Assembly: GCF_900636515.1 (NCBI RefSeq)
Contig: NZ_LR134287.1
Coordinates: forward strand, 1,674,001 to 1,738,000
Source of the DNA: Neisseria animalis
GTDB taxonomy: Bacteria > Pseudomonadota > Gammaproteobacteria > Burkholderiales > Neisseriaceae
Reading direction: 5' to 3'
DNA length: 64,000 nucleotides
The notes under the pieces were generated by a model, which saw only the letters and a program-made list of their open reading frames with translations, did no database searches and was not told the origin of the DNA. This document shows, in pieces, positions 44,986 to 53,052 of this stretch (within the stretch, counting starts at the first letter, position 1; every line of letters begins with the position of its first letter). The translations under genes were made by a program, and so were the position numbers.

Positions 44986-46533
44986 ATGAAACTCACCCGC
45001 AAGCTCGAACATTATCTGCAAATGCCGCTGCTGCACTGGCCGCTGATTGTCCTGATTGCCGCAGCCACGCCGCTGACTTTTGCCCCCTATTACCACTTCT
45101 GGCTGATGCCGCTGCTGTTTGCTGCACTTATCCGCCTGATTGAGCTGCGCCCCCAACGTGCCGTACCAACCGCCTACCTGTTCGGGCTGGTTGCCTACAC
45201 CTGCCAATTTTACTGGGTACATACCGCCCTGCACGAGGTTTCCGGCCTGCCCAACCTTTACGCCCTGCCCATGACCCTGCTGCTGCCGGCGTTTCTCGCA
45301 CTCTATCCCGCACTCTGCTTCTGGTTGTGGAAAAAATTCCATCACGCCCGCTGGCTAAAAACCGGCCTTATCCTGCCGATACTCTGGACGCTCACCGAAT
45401 ACCTGCGCGAAACCCTGTTTACCGGATTCGGCTGGGGCGCGCTCGGCTACTCCCAAATTACCAAATCCAGCCCGCTCTCCGGCTTTGCGCCTGTCGGCGG
45501 CATCCATCTCGTTACCCTTGCCACAGCCTTTATCGGCGCATGGCTTGCCTTGCTGATCAACAACCCCGGCCGTCTGAAAAACCGCGTAATGCCCTTGTGT
45601 TTCAGCTTGGCCGTCGTTACCGCCGGCTACATTTTCCAAGAAACCGATTTTACCCGCGAAGACGGCACAACCAGCACCGTTGCCCTCGTTCAGGGCAATA
45701 TCGCCCAAACCCTCAAATGGGAAGAAGAGCAAGTCATTCCCACCATACAAAAATACTACGAACACGTCAGCAAAACCCGAGCAGACATCGTGATTCTGCC
45801 CGAAACCGCCCTGCCCGTCATGCGCCAAAACCTGCCCAACGGCATACTCTCCCAATTTGCCGAACAAGCCCAAAGCAACGGCAGCGCACTCGCACTCGGC
45901 ATCAGCCAGTACACCGAAGACGGCAACGGCTACGAAAACGCCGTCGTCAACCTTTACCGTTACCACGGCGAAGCCACCCCGCCCTACTACGCCAAAAACC
46001 ACCTCGTCCCATTTGGCGAATACAAACCCCTGAGCGCTGTTACCGCCCCGCTTTACAAACTGATGAATATGCCCCTGTCCGATTTCAAAAGCGGCGGGAA
46101 AAACCAAACCCCCTTACACATGAAAGGCCAAAAAGTCGCCTTCAATATCTGCTATGAAGACGGCTTCGGCGACGAACTCATCGCCACCGCCCGCCAATCC
46201 ACCCTGCTTGCCAACGTCAGCAACATGGCTTGGTACGGCGATTCCAACGCCATGTTCCAGCAGCTCCAGCAATCCCAAGCACGCGCCATGGAACTCGGCC
46301 GCTACATGGTACGCGCCACCAATACCGGTGCCACCGCCATCATTTCACCCAAAGGCAACATCATCGCCGCAGCCGAACCCAATACCGAAACCGTATTGGA
46401 AGGCCATATTAAAGGTTACACCGGCGAAACCCCCTACATGAAAATGGGTGGCTCAAACTGGCTGGCCGGCAGCTTGGCCGTACTGGCGGTATTGCTGTTT
46501 GTGTGCCGCAGACGTATACATGAAGCAGATTAA
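44986..46533 (+). CDS. lnt: Apolipoprotein N-acyltransferase
   Basis: 515 residues. Lnt adds the third acyl chain to lipoproteins. The first 200 residues hold about six membrane helices (LIVLIAAATPLTFAPYYHFW, GFGWGALGYSQ). The nitrilase domain contains the catalytic glutamate in ILPETALPV, the lysine in KNHLVPFGEY and the cysteine in NICYEDGFGDE, then TLLANVSNMAWYGDS. A last helix lies near residue 490. The ATG at 44986 directly follows a GTCGTCTG-type uptake sequence. Confidence 0.95.
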   Translation: MKLTRKLEHYLQMPLLHWPLIVLIAAATPLTFAPYYHFWLMPLLFAALIRLIELRPQRAVPTAYLFGLVAYTCQFYWVHTALHEVSGLPNLYALPMTLLLPAFLALYPALCFWLWKKFHHARWLKTGLILPILWTLTEYLRETLFTGFGWGALGYSQITKSSPLSGFAPVGGIHLVTLATAFIGAWLALLINNPGRLKNRVMPLCFSLAVVTAGYIFQETDFTREDGTTSTVALVQGNIAQTLKWEEEQVIPTIQKYYEHVSKTRADIVILPETALPVMRQNLPNGILSQFAEQAQSNGSALALGISQYTEDGNGYENAVVNLYRYHGEATPPYYAKNHLVPFGEYKPLSAVTAPLYKLMNMPLSDFKSGGKNQTPLHMKGQKVAFNICYEDGFGDELIATARQSTLLANVSNMAWYGDSNAMFQQLQQSQARAMELGRYMVRATNTGATAIISPKGNIIAAAEPNTETVLEGHIKGYTGETPYMKMGGSNWLAGSLAVLAVLLFVCRRRIHEAD

Positions 46534-46545
46534 GCAGCTTGCTAT

Positions 46546-46598
46546 AAAAAGGCCGTCTGAAGTTGGTTACTGAACGTAATCCAATTTCAGACGGCCTA
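46546..46598. terminator. Bidirectional terminator between lnt and the Dnd-like operon
   Basis: GGCCGTCTGAAGTTGG pairs with CCAATTTCAGACGGCC, a stem extended beyond the uptake words. Both words end GAA, unlike most in the window. It ends both lnt and the minus-strand ATPase gene. Confidence 0.75.
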
Positions 46599-46609
46599 GT
46601 CACAACTGA

Positions 46610-48178
46610 TTAAATATCAAACCCGTGCATAAAATAAGGCGACCCGTTATTCCACTTGACCAAATGGTCACCTTTACCGAGTAATTTCTCTGCCCCTGTT
46701 TCGTCCAGAATGATTTTAGATTCAGTAGATTTTTGCACACTCAGGGCAATTCGAACCGGCAGATTGCTGCGCAGCGTTCCGTCTAAAGTCTGCGCATCCG
46801 GACGTTGCGTTGCCAAAATCAAATGAATACCGGAAGCACGAGCTTTTTCCGCCAACATCATCAACTGTTTTTCGATACCGTTGTGCTGCTTTTTCAAATT
46901 GGCCAACTCGTCTACCACAATAACACGGTAGCGCGGGCGAACGGATAACGGCAACTGGCTGATTTTTTGTGCGCCATACTGTTTCATCAGCGAATAGCGC
47001 TGCTCGGATTCATTCACCGAATCAACCAAAAATTGATACATCTCATCATAATCATCTAAAATCCGCTCTTCCCATAAATCTTCTTCTTTTTCAAAGACCA
47101 GATAATCCACCTTTTTCGGATCAAGAATGGCAACATCCAATTTATCCTGACCTTTGCACAAATCAAACAAACTGCGCAGCATGGTACGCAAAAATACGGA
47201 TTTGCCCGAGCCGGTCGTTCCGCCCACCAACAAATGCGGAGCAGCGGCCAAATCTTCAAAATGCGCTTTACCGTATTCATCTATGCCCACACATACCGGC
47301 AAAATATAATCTTGGTCGTATCCCTCCAGCGCTTCGGCAAATTTGGTCGCACCGAGCTTGTGCCACTGCTTTTCAGGACGCAACAATTTGACATCATATG
47401 CATGACTTTCATTGTTATAACACGGTACGATATGCAGCGCATTTTCTTTAATCCCAAGCTCAGAACACAAACCCTGATGATATTTTTCCAAATCGGCATA
47501 TTTGCTCAACCGCAGACGGTAAATATCATAACGCGCTCCGGCGTGGCTGAAATTCAACTCTCTCACAGGAATACCCAAGCGTTGGAACGCACCGCGCAAA
47601 TACTGTTCCCGGTTTTCAGACAGCACCTCGCTATCCGTATCGGCAAGGCCGTCTGTAAAATGGGCTTTCCCGGCATTTTTAACGGCCAACTCAGTCAATT
47701 CATTCAAAAACGCCTGCCGCGCCTCCAAATCAGAATCGGGCTTGAAGCGTTTGCATCCCTCCCAGAAACTATCCAATTCGACCGCACCCGTATGCCAAAG
47801 CGTTTGAATCAATGTATATAAATCATCTTTGGTGACAGCTTTATCGGGATTTAAGCGGAACAAAGTTTCACTCAGCAAAGCCAGCCACAGTCGTGAGTAA
47901 TCCTGAAAACAGGTTTGGAAAGAGGGTATCTCTATCCCACCCTTTCCTGTCGGCGCAGGAATCAAACGGTGTGACGATTCAGTAAAGCCCTTAGCAAAAC
48001 AATAACCGATACACAGCATCGCCCAATCGAAATTATTATCCAATGGCGGCAACGCTCCCGAATCCATCAATTTTTCACGAATATCTTTCGCTTCCTTACT
48101 GGAAATAATCCGCTTCTCACCCATCAGCGTATGGAAATAATCAGTATCCCAGCCGTTTATATTGTCCACTTGGTACAT
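46610..48178 (-). CDS. FtsK/HerA-like ATPase of the Dnd-like operon
   Basis: 522 residues. A RecA-type motor of the FtsK/SpoIIIE group: Walker A VGGTTGSGKSVFLRTML near residue 315, Walker B RVIVVDELANL, then LMMLAEKARASGIHLILATQRPD and LDGTLRSNLPVRIALSV. The first 80 residues (ISSKEAKDIREKLMD, FDWAMLCIGYCFAKGF) look faintly like the nick-binding protein DndE, so this may be a DndE-motor fusion. The middle region (RLGIPVRELNFSHAGARYDIYRLRL) is of the kind seen before FtsK motors. There is no membrane segment. It is the last gene, 11 bases after dndD. Confidence 0.85.
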   Translation of the reverse strand: MYQVDNINGWDTDYFHTLMGEKRIISSKEAKDIREKLMDSGALPPLDNNFDWAMLCIGYCFAKGFTESSHRLIPAPTGKGGIEIPSFQTCFQDYSRLWLALLSETLFRLNPDKAVTKDDLYTLIQTLWHTGAVELDSFWEGCKRFKPDSDLEARQAFLNELTELAVKNAGKAHFTDGLADTDSEVLSENREQYLRGAFQRLGIPVRELNFSHAGARYDIYRLRLSKYADLEKYHQGLCSELGIKENALHIVPCYNNESHAYDVKLLRPEKQWHKLGATKFAEALEGYDQDYILPVCVGIDEYGKAHFEDLAAAPHLLVGGTTGSGKSVFLRTMLRSLFDLCKGQDKLDVAILDPKKVDYLVFEKEEDLWEERILDDYDEMYQFLVDSVNESEQRYSLMKQYGAQKISQLPLSVRPRYRVIVVDELANLKKQHNGIEKQLMMLAEKARASGIHLILATQRPDAQTLDGTLRSNLPVRIALSVQKSTESKIILDETGAEKLLGKGDHLVKWNNGSPYFMHGFDI

Positions 48179-48189
48179 TCTTTTCCCCT

Positions 48190-50241
48190 TTATTCAAAAT
48201 ACACATCGGCAACGACACGCGAGCGCGCCCCCGCACTGTCTAAAGATTCCGCCTCCACGAGATAAGTACGGCTGACATGAGGTTCTAAACGTCGGCACAC
48301 TTCCGGTGTAATTTCCGTATCCTGAGACAATAAAATTACCTGCTGATCCAAATTACACCAGTGCCTGAACAAACCTTCCCGATGTCCTTCATCCAAACGT
48401 GCCAGAGGGGTATCGATGATAAACGGCGCATGATAACGGGTTACTTCCGCCAGAGCCGATACCAGCGACATAATTAAAATCTGCATTTGCCCTGCTGACA
48501 AATCTACACGTGACTCATAGCCGTCTCGACCAAAGATACCCATACGCCCATCGCTTTCCACACGGATTCTGTCGATACGCTCGTCATGCGCAATGGCACG
48601 ATTGATACGCGTTGCCGCTTCACCAACTTCTTTAACTTTCCTTTTCAGCAGTTCCTCAGTCAAACGGATAATCACCTTATCCACTTCACCCGCTCTGCGT
48701 GATTTAAGCAGGCGCGGATTACTGTCGCTGATTTTATCCTGTAAATCCCCGACCTCTTTCTGAAAGCGTTGGTAGTCTTTCTTTTGGCGGATAACATTAC
48801 TGTTCAGATAGCCTACCTGCTCTTTAAATTTTTCCGTCTCTTCATTGGTTTTTTTCAACTGTTCAACCAATTCGTCTTTATTGGTTCCTCTCAGTAATTC
48901 GATTTCTGCCAAAATCTTTTTGCGCTCCTCCTCCCGTTTTTCATTTTCAGCCAAAAATGTACCGATCTGCTCTTGCGGCATTCCCCGTAACCGGCTGATT
49001 TCGTTTTGAATCTCAGCATGAGCATTAACCGATAGATAATTGTGTTCAATCTTATCGGCACATTCGGACGGCAGAGGATAAAATAAATCCTCCCAGCAGT
49101 CTTTGACCGCCTCTTTCATCAAAGGCTGGCTCAAAATCATATTGGCCATTGCCCCCAACGCCTGATTGACTTTATCGCTGGAAACAAACGCATTCCAAAA
49201 ATCATCTACTTTTTCAGCAATTTGGTTTTTGCCTGCTTCATGATTCAGGCGGTTTTTCTCTTTTTGCAACTGCTGCTGCAATACTTTCAAATTTTCCCTA
49301 GGTAAAAATGCCAACGGCATAGCCTTAATCGCAGCCTTAACCTTTTCCTCGAATTCGGCCATTTCTTTTTCCAGCCGTTCACGTTGACGCAGTAAATCTT
49401 CAGAAGTACGGATATCGCTGCCGCCACCCAACTGCTGCATCAGTTGTTCGCGCTTAGCTGCCGCCTGCTGCCATTTTTTATCTGCTTCAGCAAACTCTTC
49501 CTGCGTCACTTGCAAAACCGCTTCTGCCGATTGCAGGTTGGTTTCCGCCTTACGCAAATCATCCTGCATTTTTGCGGTTGCCCCTTCGGAAATACATTTA
49601 CTGCGGTAATCTTTCAGACTGACCCGCAGTTTTTCCAATAATGTTACACCCAACAAACCTTTCAGCGCGGTATTCAACCATAAACCGGTGCCGCTCTGCT
49701 GCGCCGTTTGAACGATTTTCTCGCCGTCAAAAAAGAAAAACGGCGCATAATCAAACGGCAGAGCAAATGCGTTGATGTATTTGTCAAGATCTTTTTCATC
49801 AATCAGATTATAGACGCCGTTTTTCATGATTTCAGCGGTTACACTGCTGCCGTACTCACCCGAGAATACATTGCGGTCGCTTCCAAAATGCCACTTTCTC
49901 CGGATACGCAAGCCGTGTTGGGCTTCACGGTAATTCTGGCGGATTTCGATTTCCAAACTCATGGTGTACTGGCCGTATTTGGTTTCGGCTTCGTGATACA
50001 GGGCAGATTTAAGAAATTCGGGATAACTGCTTTTCTGCGTATTCAAACCCGCACGCTGCAAGTGGCTGATAGCATCTTTGCCGTACAGGCACAAATAAAC
50101 CGCTTCTAAAAGCGTGGTTTTGCCATGGCCGTTTTGTGCACCGATTAACACGATATTTTTACCATCTTCAGGCGTGGGAAAACTGAATGCAGCATTATCG
50201 TAAGATTTGAAGTTGCGTAATTTGATTGAATGAATCCACAT
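48190..50241 (-). CDS. dndD: DndD-like SMC-type ATPase, DNA sulfur modification
   Basis: 683 residues. The N-terminal ABC half carries LRNFKSYDNAAFSF and Walker A LIGAQNGHGKTTLLEAVYLCLYGKDA, the DndD hallmark. Long coiled coils (about 210-300 and 400-520, such as EKREEERKKILAEIELLRG) flank a central hinge, and the C-terminal half has LSAGQMQILIMSLVSAL (signature) and FIIDTPLARLDEGHR (Walker B/D-loop). DndD supplies ATP hydrolysis and DNA nicking or strand handling in phosphorothioation. It starts five bases after the small gene, so it is cotranscribed. Base composition is AT-richer than the surrounding core genes. Confidence 0.92.
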   Translation of the reverse strand: MWIHSIKLRNFKSYDNAAFSFPTPEDGKNIVLIGAQNGHGKTTLLEAVYLCLYGKDAISHLQRAGLNTQKSSYPEFLKSALYHEAETKYGQYTMSLEIEIRQNYREAQHGLRIRRKWHFGSDRNVFSGEYGSSVTAEIMKNGVYNLIDEKDLDKYINAFALPFDYAPFFFFDGEKIVQTAQQSGTGLWLNTALKGLLGVTLLEKLRVSLKDYRSKCISEGATAKMQDDLRKAETNLQSAEAVLQVTQEEFAEADKKWQQAAAKREQLMQQLGGGSDIRTSEDLLRQRERLEKEMAEFEEKVKAAIKAMPLAFLPRENLKVLQQQLQKEKNRLNHEAGKNQIAEKVDDFWNAFVSSDKVNQALGAMANMILSQPLMKEAVKDCWEDLFYPLPSECADKIEHNYLSVNAHAEIQNEISRLRGMPQEQIGTFLAENEKREEERKKILAEIELLRGTNKDELVEQLKKTNEETEKFKEQVGYLNSNVIRQKKDYQRFQKEVGDLQDKISDSNPRLLKSRRAGEVDKVIIRLTEELLKRKVKEVGEAATRINRAIAHDERIDRIRVESDGRMGIFGRDGYESRVDLSAGQMQILIMSLVSALAEVTRYHAPFIIDTPLARLDEGHREGLFRHWCNLDQQVILLSQDTEITPEVCRRLEPHVSRTYLVEAESLDSAGARSRVVADVYFE

Positions 50242-50246
50242 ATTTC

Positions 50247-50465
50247 TTATTTCCAGTATTTTGAATTACCAAAAACATCATCAAACATATCCGTCATCCC
50301 GCGACGGCGTATTTTCTCCTGCTGCTCCCGTTCCCATGCTACCAACTCTGCGATGGCATCTACTGCTACCCCATGCTCAAGCGCAATCTCTTCCATCAGC
50401 TTTTTAGCCTCCGGCTCACTCCACAGCAGCAAATCGCCGACTTGTTCCTGTATTTCCGTATTCAT
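50247..50465 (-). CDS. Small protein associated with the Dnd-like operon
   Basis: 72 residues, acidic, mainly helical: MNTEIQEQVGDLL, EAKKLMEEIALEHG, AIAELVAWEREQQEKIRRRG. It is not DndE by sequence. Small proteins in this position, between dndC and dndD, are known from other DNA-modification operons, but without a defined role. The start overlaps the dndC stop by four bases (ATGA), so it is translationally coupled and likely made in proportion to DndC. Confidence 0.8.
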   Translation of the reverse strand: MNTEIQEQVGDLLLWSEPEAKKLMEEIALEHGVAVDAIAELVAWEREQQEKIRRRGMTDMFDDVFGNSKYWK

Positions 50466-51580
50466 GCATTTTTCCTTGTGTAAGTCTGGATAAGGTCTTG
50501 CGCCCAAATCTGTTTGATAAGTTCGATTTCTTCCTGAGTGATTAACTCGTTGCCGTAGGCCGTCTGCACATCCAGCAACCGCTGTAAAATCATCTGTCGT
50601 GCTTCCACAGTAAACGGGCCGGGAATATGCTTGCCCTGCTTGATGGTTACCGTACCGTTTCGCCGTTCCACCTGCCGGTATTCCGGCAGATTCCGAATTT
50701 CCACCAACCAATCACGAAATTCAATCAAAGGCTGATATTCTGTTTTTCCCACATCAACAAAACCCTGCAAACTCTTATCTTTATTGACCACCGTACAAGT
50801 CCAGCAACCAAATCTGCTGGAATTGGTGCCGCAACCGGGTGCTTCGTCTTGAGACAACACAATCGGACACTCTCCGCCCGCCGCTTCGCGGTACAACTTA
50901 ATCAGGCTGTCGTGCGTACCTCCCCAAGGCGGATTGTGCGAAGCGAGAAACTCCCATACGTCATCGGTACTCAAATCGACAATCGGCCGGTACACAAAGG
51001 CATTTGCCAAGCTGCTGTGCGGAGTCAGATTGGAGTTTTCAATATTTTGATGGCTCTCAATACTGGCTTTTCGGGTAGCCGATTCATCCTTACGCACGCC
51101 CAAAATAATGATGGCAGCACCGCTTTCACTCACTTTGTTTTTGATAAAACCACTGGTCGGTTCGATTTTCAAACGGTCGGTACACCAGCGCATACTTCGG
51201 TTGGGTGAGGGATAACCTTTGCCAATCAATAACGTCCAAAAAGTTTCGCTTAATTTGGGCGTAGTCACTTCACCATTAACGGGCAACTTATAAATTTCAG
51301 CGGCACGCAGGATTTTTTCCAATGTGCCGCGCATATGCTGCACCACCAGCGGACTTTCTACCAAAGTATCGTTTGAAACAAAATGAACTTGGCGGCGGCG
51401 TAACGATGGAGGAAGTTCCAACAAGGCTTCAAAAACAAGATGGGCAACCAGTGTGCTGTCTTTACCGCCGGAGAATGTAACTATCCATGGATAAGTTTGG
51501 ACATCACTTAAATATTCTTCAATAATTGATTGGCGGATTAAAGAGAGCGGTGTCTCCTGATGTATTGGTATGATATTCAT
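50462..51580 (-). CDS. dndC: DndC-like PAPS-reductase-family protein, DNA sulfur modification
   Basis: 372 residues. The PP-loop WIVTFSGGKDSTLVAHL near residue 32 activates DNA by adenylation. Next come RWCTDRLKIEP, GVRKDESATRKASI, PIVDLSTDDVWEFLA, and the cysteine set CGTNSSRFGCWTCTVV with ECPIVL before it, the DndC 4Fe-4S ligands. It is shorter than the roughly 500 residues I recall for DndC of Streptomyces or Salmonella, lacking much of the C-terminus. A cysteine desulfurase (DndA or IscS) must come from elsewhere. The start has no clear ribosome site and lies close to the inferred transcription start. Confidence 0.92.
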   Translation of the reverse strand: MNIIPIHQETPLSLIRQSIIEEYLSDVQTYPWIVTFSGGKDSTLVAHLVFEALLELPPSLRRRQVHFVSNDTLVESPLVVQHMRGTLEKILRAAEIYKLPVNGEVTTPKLSETFWTLLIGKGYPSPNRSMRWCTDRLKIEPTSGFIKNKVSESGAAIIILGVRKDESATRKASIESHQNIENSNLTPHSSLANAFVYRPIVDLSTDDVWEFLASHNPPWGGTHDSLIKLYREAAGGECPIVLSQDEAPGCGTNSSRFGCWTCTVVNKDKSLQGFVDVGKTEYQPLIEFRDWLVEIRNLPEYRQVERRNGTVTIKQGKHIPGPFTVEARQMILQRLLDVQTAYGNELITQEEIELIKQIWAQDLIQTYTRKNA

Positions 51581-51589
51581 ATATGATAT

Positions 51590-51620
51590 TTTATATTATT
51601 TGCACCTAAAATGGGAGCAA
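51590..51620 (-). promoter_or_regulatory. Predicted promoter of the Dnd-like operon
   Basis: On the minus strand TATAAA (51590-51595) lies nine bases before the dndC ATG. The best -35 (TTGCTC, 51615-51620, 19-base spacing) falls in operator 1. The transcript would have almost no leader. Confidence 0.5.
51600..51620. promoter_or_regulatory. Operator 1 of the XRE regulator
   Basis: TTGCACC-TAAAATG-GGAGCAA, a 7-7-7 palindrome with one mismatch, between the divergent regulator and dndC. It overlaps the inferred -35 of dndC. Confidence 0.75.
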
Positions 51621-51626
51621 ATAGCA

Positions 51627-51647
51627 TTGTACCTAAAATTGGTGCAA
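51627..51647. promoter_or_regulatory. Operator 2 of the XRE regulator
   Basis: TTGTACC-TAAAATT-GGTGCAA, the same 21-bp palindrome again, 27 bases from operator 1. It reaches the first possible start codon of the regulator gene, which favours the later ATG at 51656 and suggests autorepression. Confidence 0.75.
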
Positions 51648-51655
51648 TGAGGAAT

Positions 51656-51949
51656 ATGCGCTTATCAGTACACTCTGTCGAACTGACTTACCTACGGCAT
51701 TTATTTACCCAGCGTCGCTTGGAATTAGGCTTATCCCAACGCGCGTTGGCAGACCGTTTAGGGGTGGTTTATTCGTTTATTGGAAAAGTTGAAACAGGAG
51801 ACCGCCGTTTGGATATTTTTGAATTTGTACAATACTGTACGGGTTTGGAATGGAATGCTTTGGAAGTTTTACAAGATCTGATGTCGGTATGCGAGCAGCA
51901 AAATAATCATTTTCTTTTAACCGCATTGCCCACATCACAATTAAAATGA
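51656..51949 (+). CDS. XRE-family helix-turn-helix regulator
   Basis: 97 residues. The HTH is LRHLFTQRRLELGLSQRALADRLGVVYSFIGKVETGDRRLDIFEF, residues about 11-55, an almost complete Cro/C1-type domain, followed by a short tail. Transcribed away from the Dnd-like operon and facing two operators, it is the likely repressor of both itself and the operon. AATGAGGAA precedes the ATG at 51656. Alternative starts at 51647 and 51611 would place operators inside the gene. Confidence 0.88.
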   Translation: MRLSVHSVELTYLRHLFTQRRLELGLSQRALADRLGVVYSFIGKVETGDRRLDIFEFVQYCTGLEWNALEVLQDLMSVCEQQNNHFLLTALPTSQLK

Positions 51950-52045
51950 TAAAGATAGACATTAAAAAATAACTCAAAATAATATTGACTGCCAAATGCT
52001 CCAACCACCCTCCCCCCTTTTGCACCATTATCATGAATTGAAAAT

Positions 52046-52085
52046 AAAAAGGCCGTCTGCAAAATTTTGCAGACGGCCTTTTTGC
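52046..52085. terminator. Bidirectional paired-DUS terminator
   Basis: AAAAAGGCCGTCTGCAAAA and TTTTGCAGACGGCCTTTTT meet with almost no loop, between the XRE gene and secB. Confidence 0.8.
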
Positions 52086-52109
52086 TTCAAAATGCAACGG
52101 TTACGCAAG

Positions 52110-52544
52110 TTATGCGTTACCTTCTTGCTGCTGTTGGTACAACGCTTCAAAGTTGATGGGGGCAAGCAATACCGGCGGGAAACCGGCGCGGGTAACGGTA
52201 CTGGAGATGGCTTCGCGCGCATAGGGGAACAAAATGTTCGGGCAGGCTACGCCAAGCAGCAGTTGGGCATCTTCTTCGGGAATGTTCTCCAAACGGAAAA
52301 TACCGCTTTGGGTTACTTCGTTTAAGAACATGGTGCGTTCGCTGTTCAACTTGGCCGTTACCGTGATGGTTACGTCCACGCTGTAAATGCCGTCTTCCAG
52401 CTTGGCATTGGTGGTCGATACGCGCATATCAACTTCAGGCTCGCCGTTTTCCAAGAAAATCTGCGGCGCATGCGGTACTTCCAAAGACAAATCTTTAACG
52501 TACAGTCGCTCGATACTGAATACGGGTTGCAGTTCTTCTGACAT
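52110..52544 (-). CDS. secB: Protein-export chaperone SecB
   Basis: 144 residues. SecB tetramers hold preproteins unfolded and hand them to SecA. Typical segments are [22 protein letters not shown] at the start, [10 protein letters not shown] and the C-terminal half with [39 protein letters not shown]. The start MSEELQP at 52544 matches the family; five more codons are open upstream. grxC lies 23 bases upstream on the same strand, as in many proteobacteria. Confidence 0.96.
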   Translation of the reverse strand: MSEELQPVFSIERLYVKDLSLEVPHAPQIFLENGEPEVDMRVSTTNAKLEDGIYSVDVTITVTAKLNSERTMFLNEVTQSGIFRLENIPEEDAQLLLGVACPNILFPYAREAISSTVTRAGFPPVLLAPINFEALYQQQQEGNA

Positions 52545-52567
52545 TTTATTTCCTATCATTCAAAGAG

Positions 52568-52825
52568 TTATGATTCAAGTAATTCTACCAGCTCACCTTT
52601 TTGCTGTAAGGCGTATAAATCGGTAAAGCCGCCGACGTGTGTATCACCGATAAAAATCTGGGGAATACTGCGCTGGCCGGAAAGTTGCTGCATCTCGGCA
52701 AAATCAGCAGGGTTTTGATCGACGCGGATTTCTTTAATTTCGGTTACGCCTGCCGCGGCAAGCAGCTTTTTCGCCATCAGGCAATAAGGGCAGAACGCAC
52801 CGGTATACATGGTTACGGGTTGCAT
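52568..52825 (-). CDS. grxC: Glutaredoxin 3
   Basis: 85 residues. The redox site is FCPYC at residues 11-15; the glutathione-binding TVP-like loop is RSIPQIFIG and the GG motif HVGGFTDL. It reduces disulfides with glutathione in the cytoplasm. The start at 52825 leaves the normal head MQPVTMYT; the longer frame to 53023 runs through an uptake-sequence pair. It is probably cotranscribed with secB. Confidence 0.95.
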   Translation of the reverse strand: MQPVTMYTGAFCPYCLMAKKLLAAAGVTEIKEIRVDQNPADFAEMQQLSGQRSIPQIFIGDTHVGGFTDLYALQQKGELVELLES

Positions 52826-52879
52826 AATATGTCTTTCGCTGATTGTCCTGATACTATATGGGCTGACGGCATTTTTTAC

Positions 52880-52920
52880 AAGAGTATGCCGTCTGAAATT
52901 TTTGCAGACGGCCTTTCCCT
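52880..52920 (-). repeat. Inverted pair of uptake sequences before grxC
   Basis: TATGCCGTCTGAAA and TTTTGCAGACGGCCT with a very short loop, in the divergent grxC-rng spacer. Confidence 0.5.
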
Positions 52921-53052
52921 GCAATGGAAAAACACAATATTTTGCAGTATCATATCGGCTTTGGTCAGGGTAAGACAGCAAAACTGCTTTTGCCATCTGT
53001 TTTCGCTTGAGAACCGATTGCAAAAGTTTTTTTATATTGATTGGAACCGATT

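Noticed and set aside
46610..51949. Reading the island as an SspBCD-type phosphorothioation system
   Set aside because: The SMC-type ATPase carries the DndD hallmark around its Walker A and there is no SspB-like nickase, so a Dnd-like label fits better.
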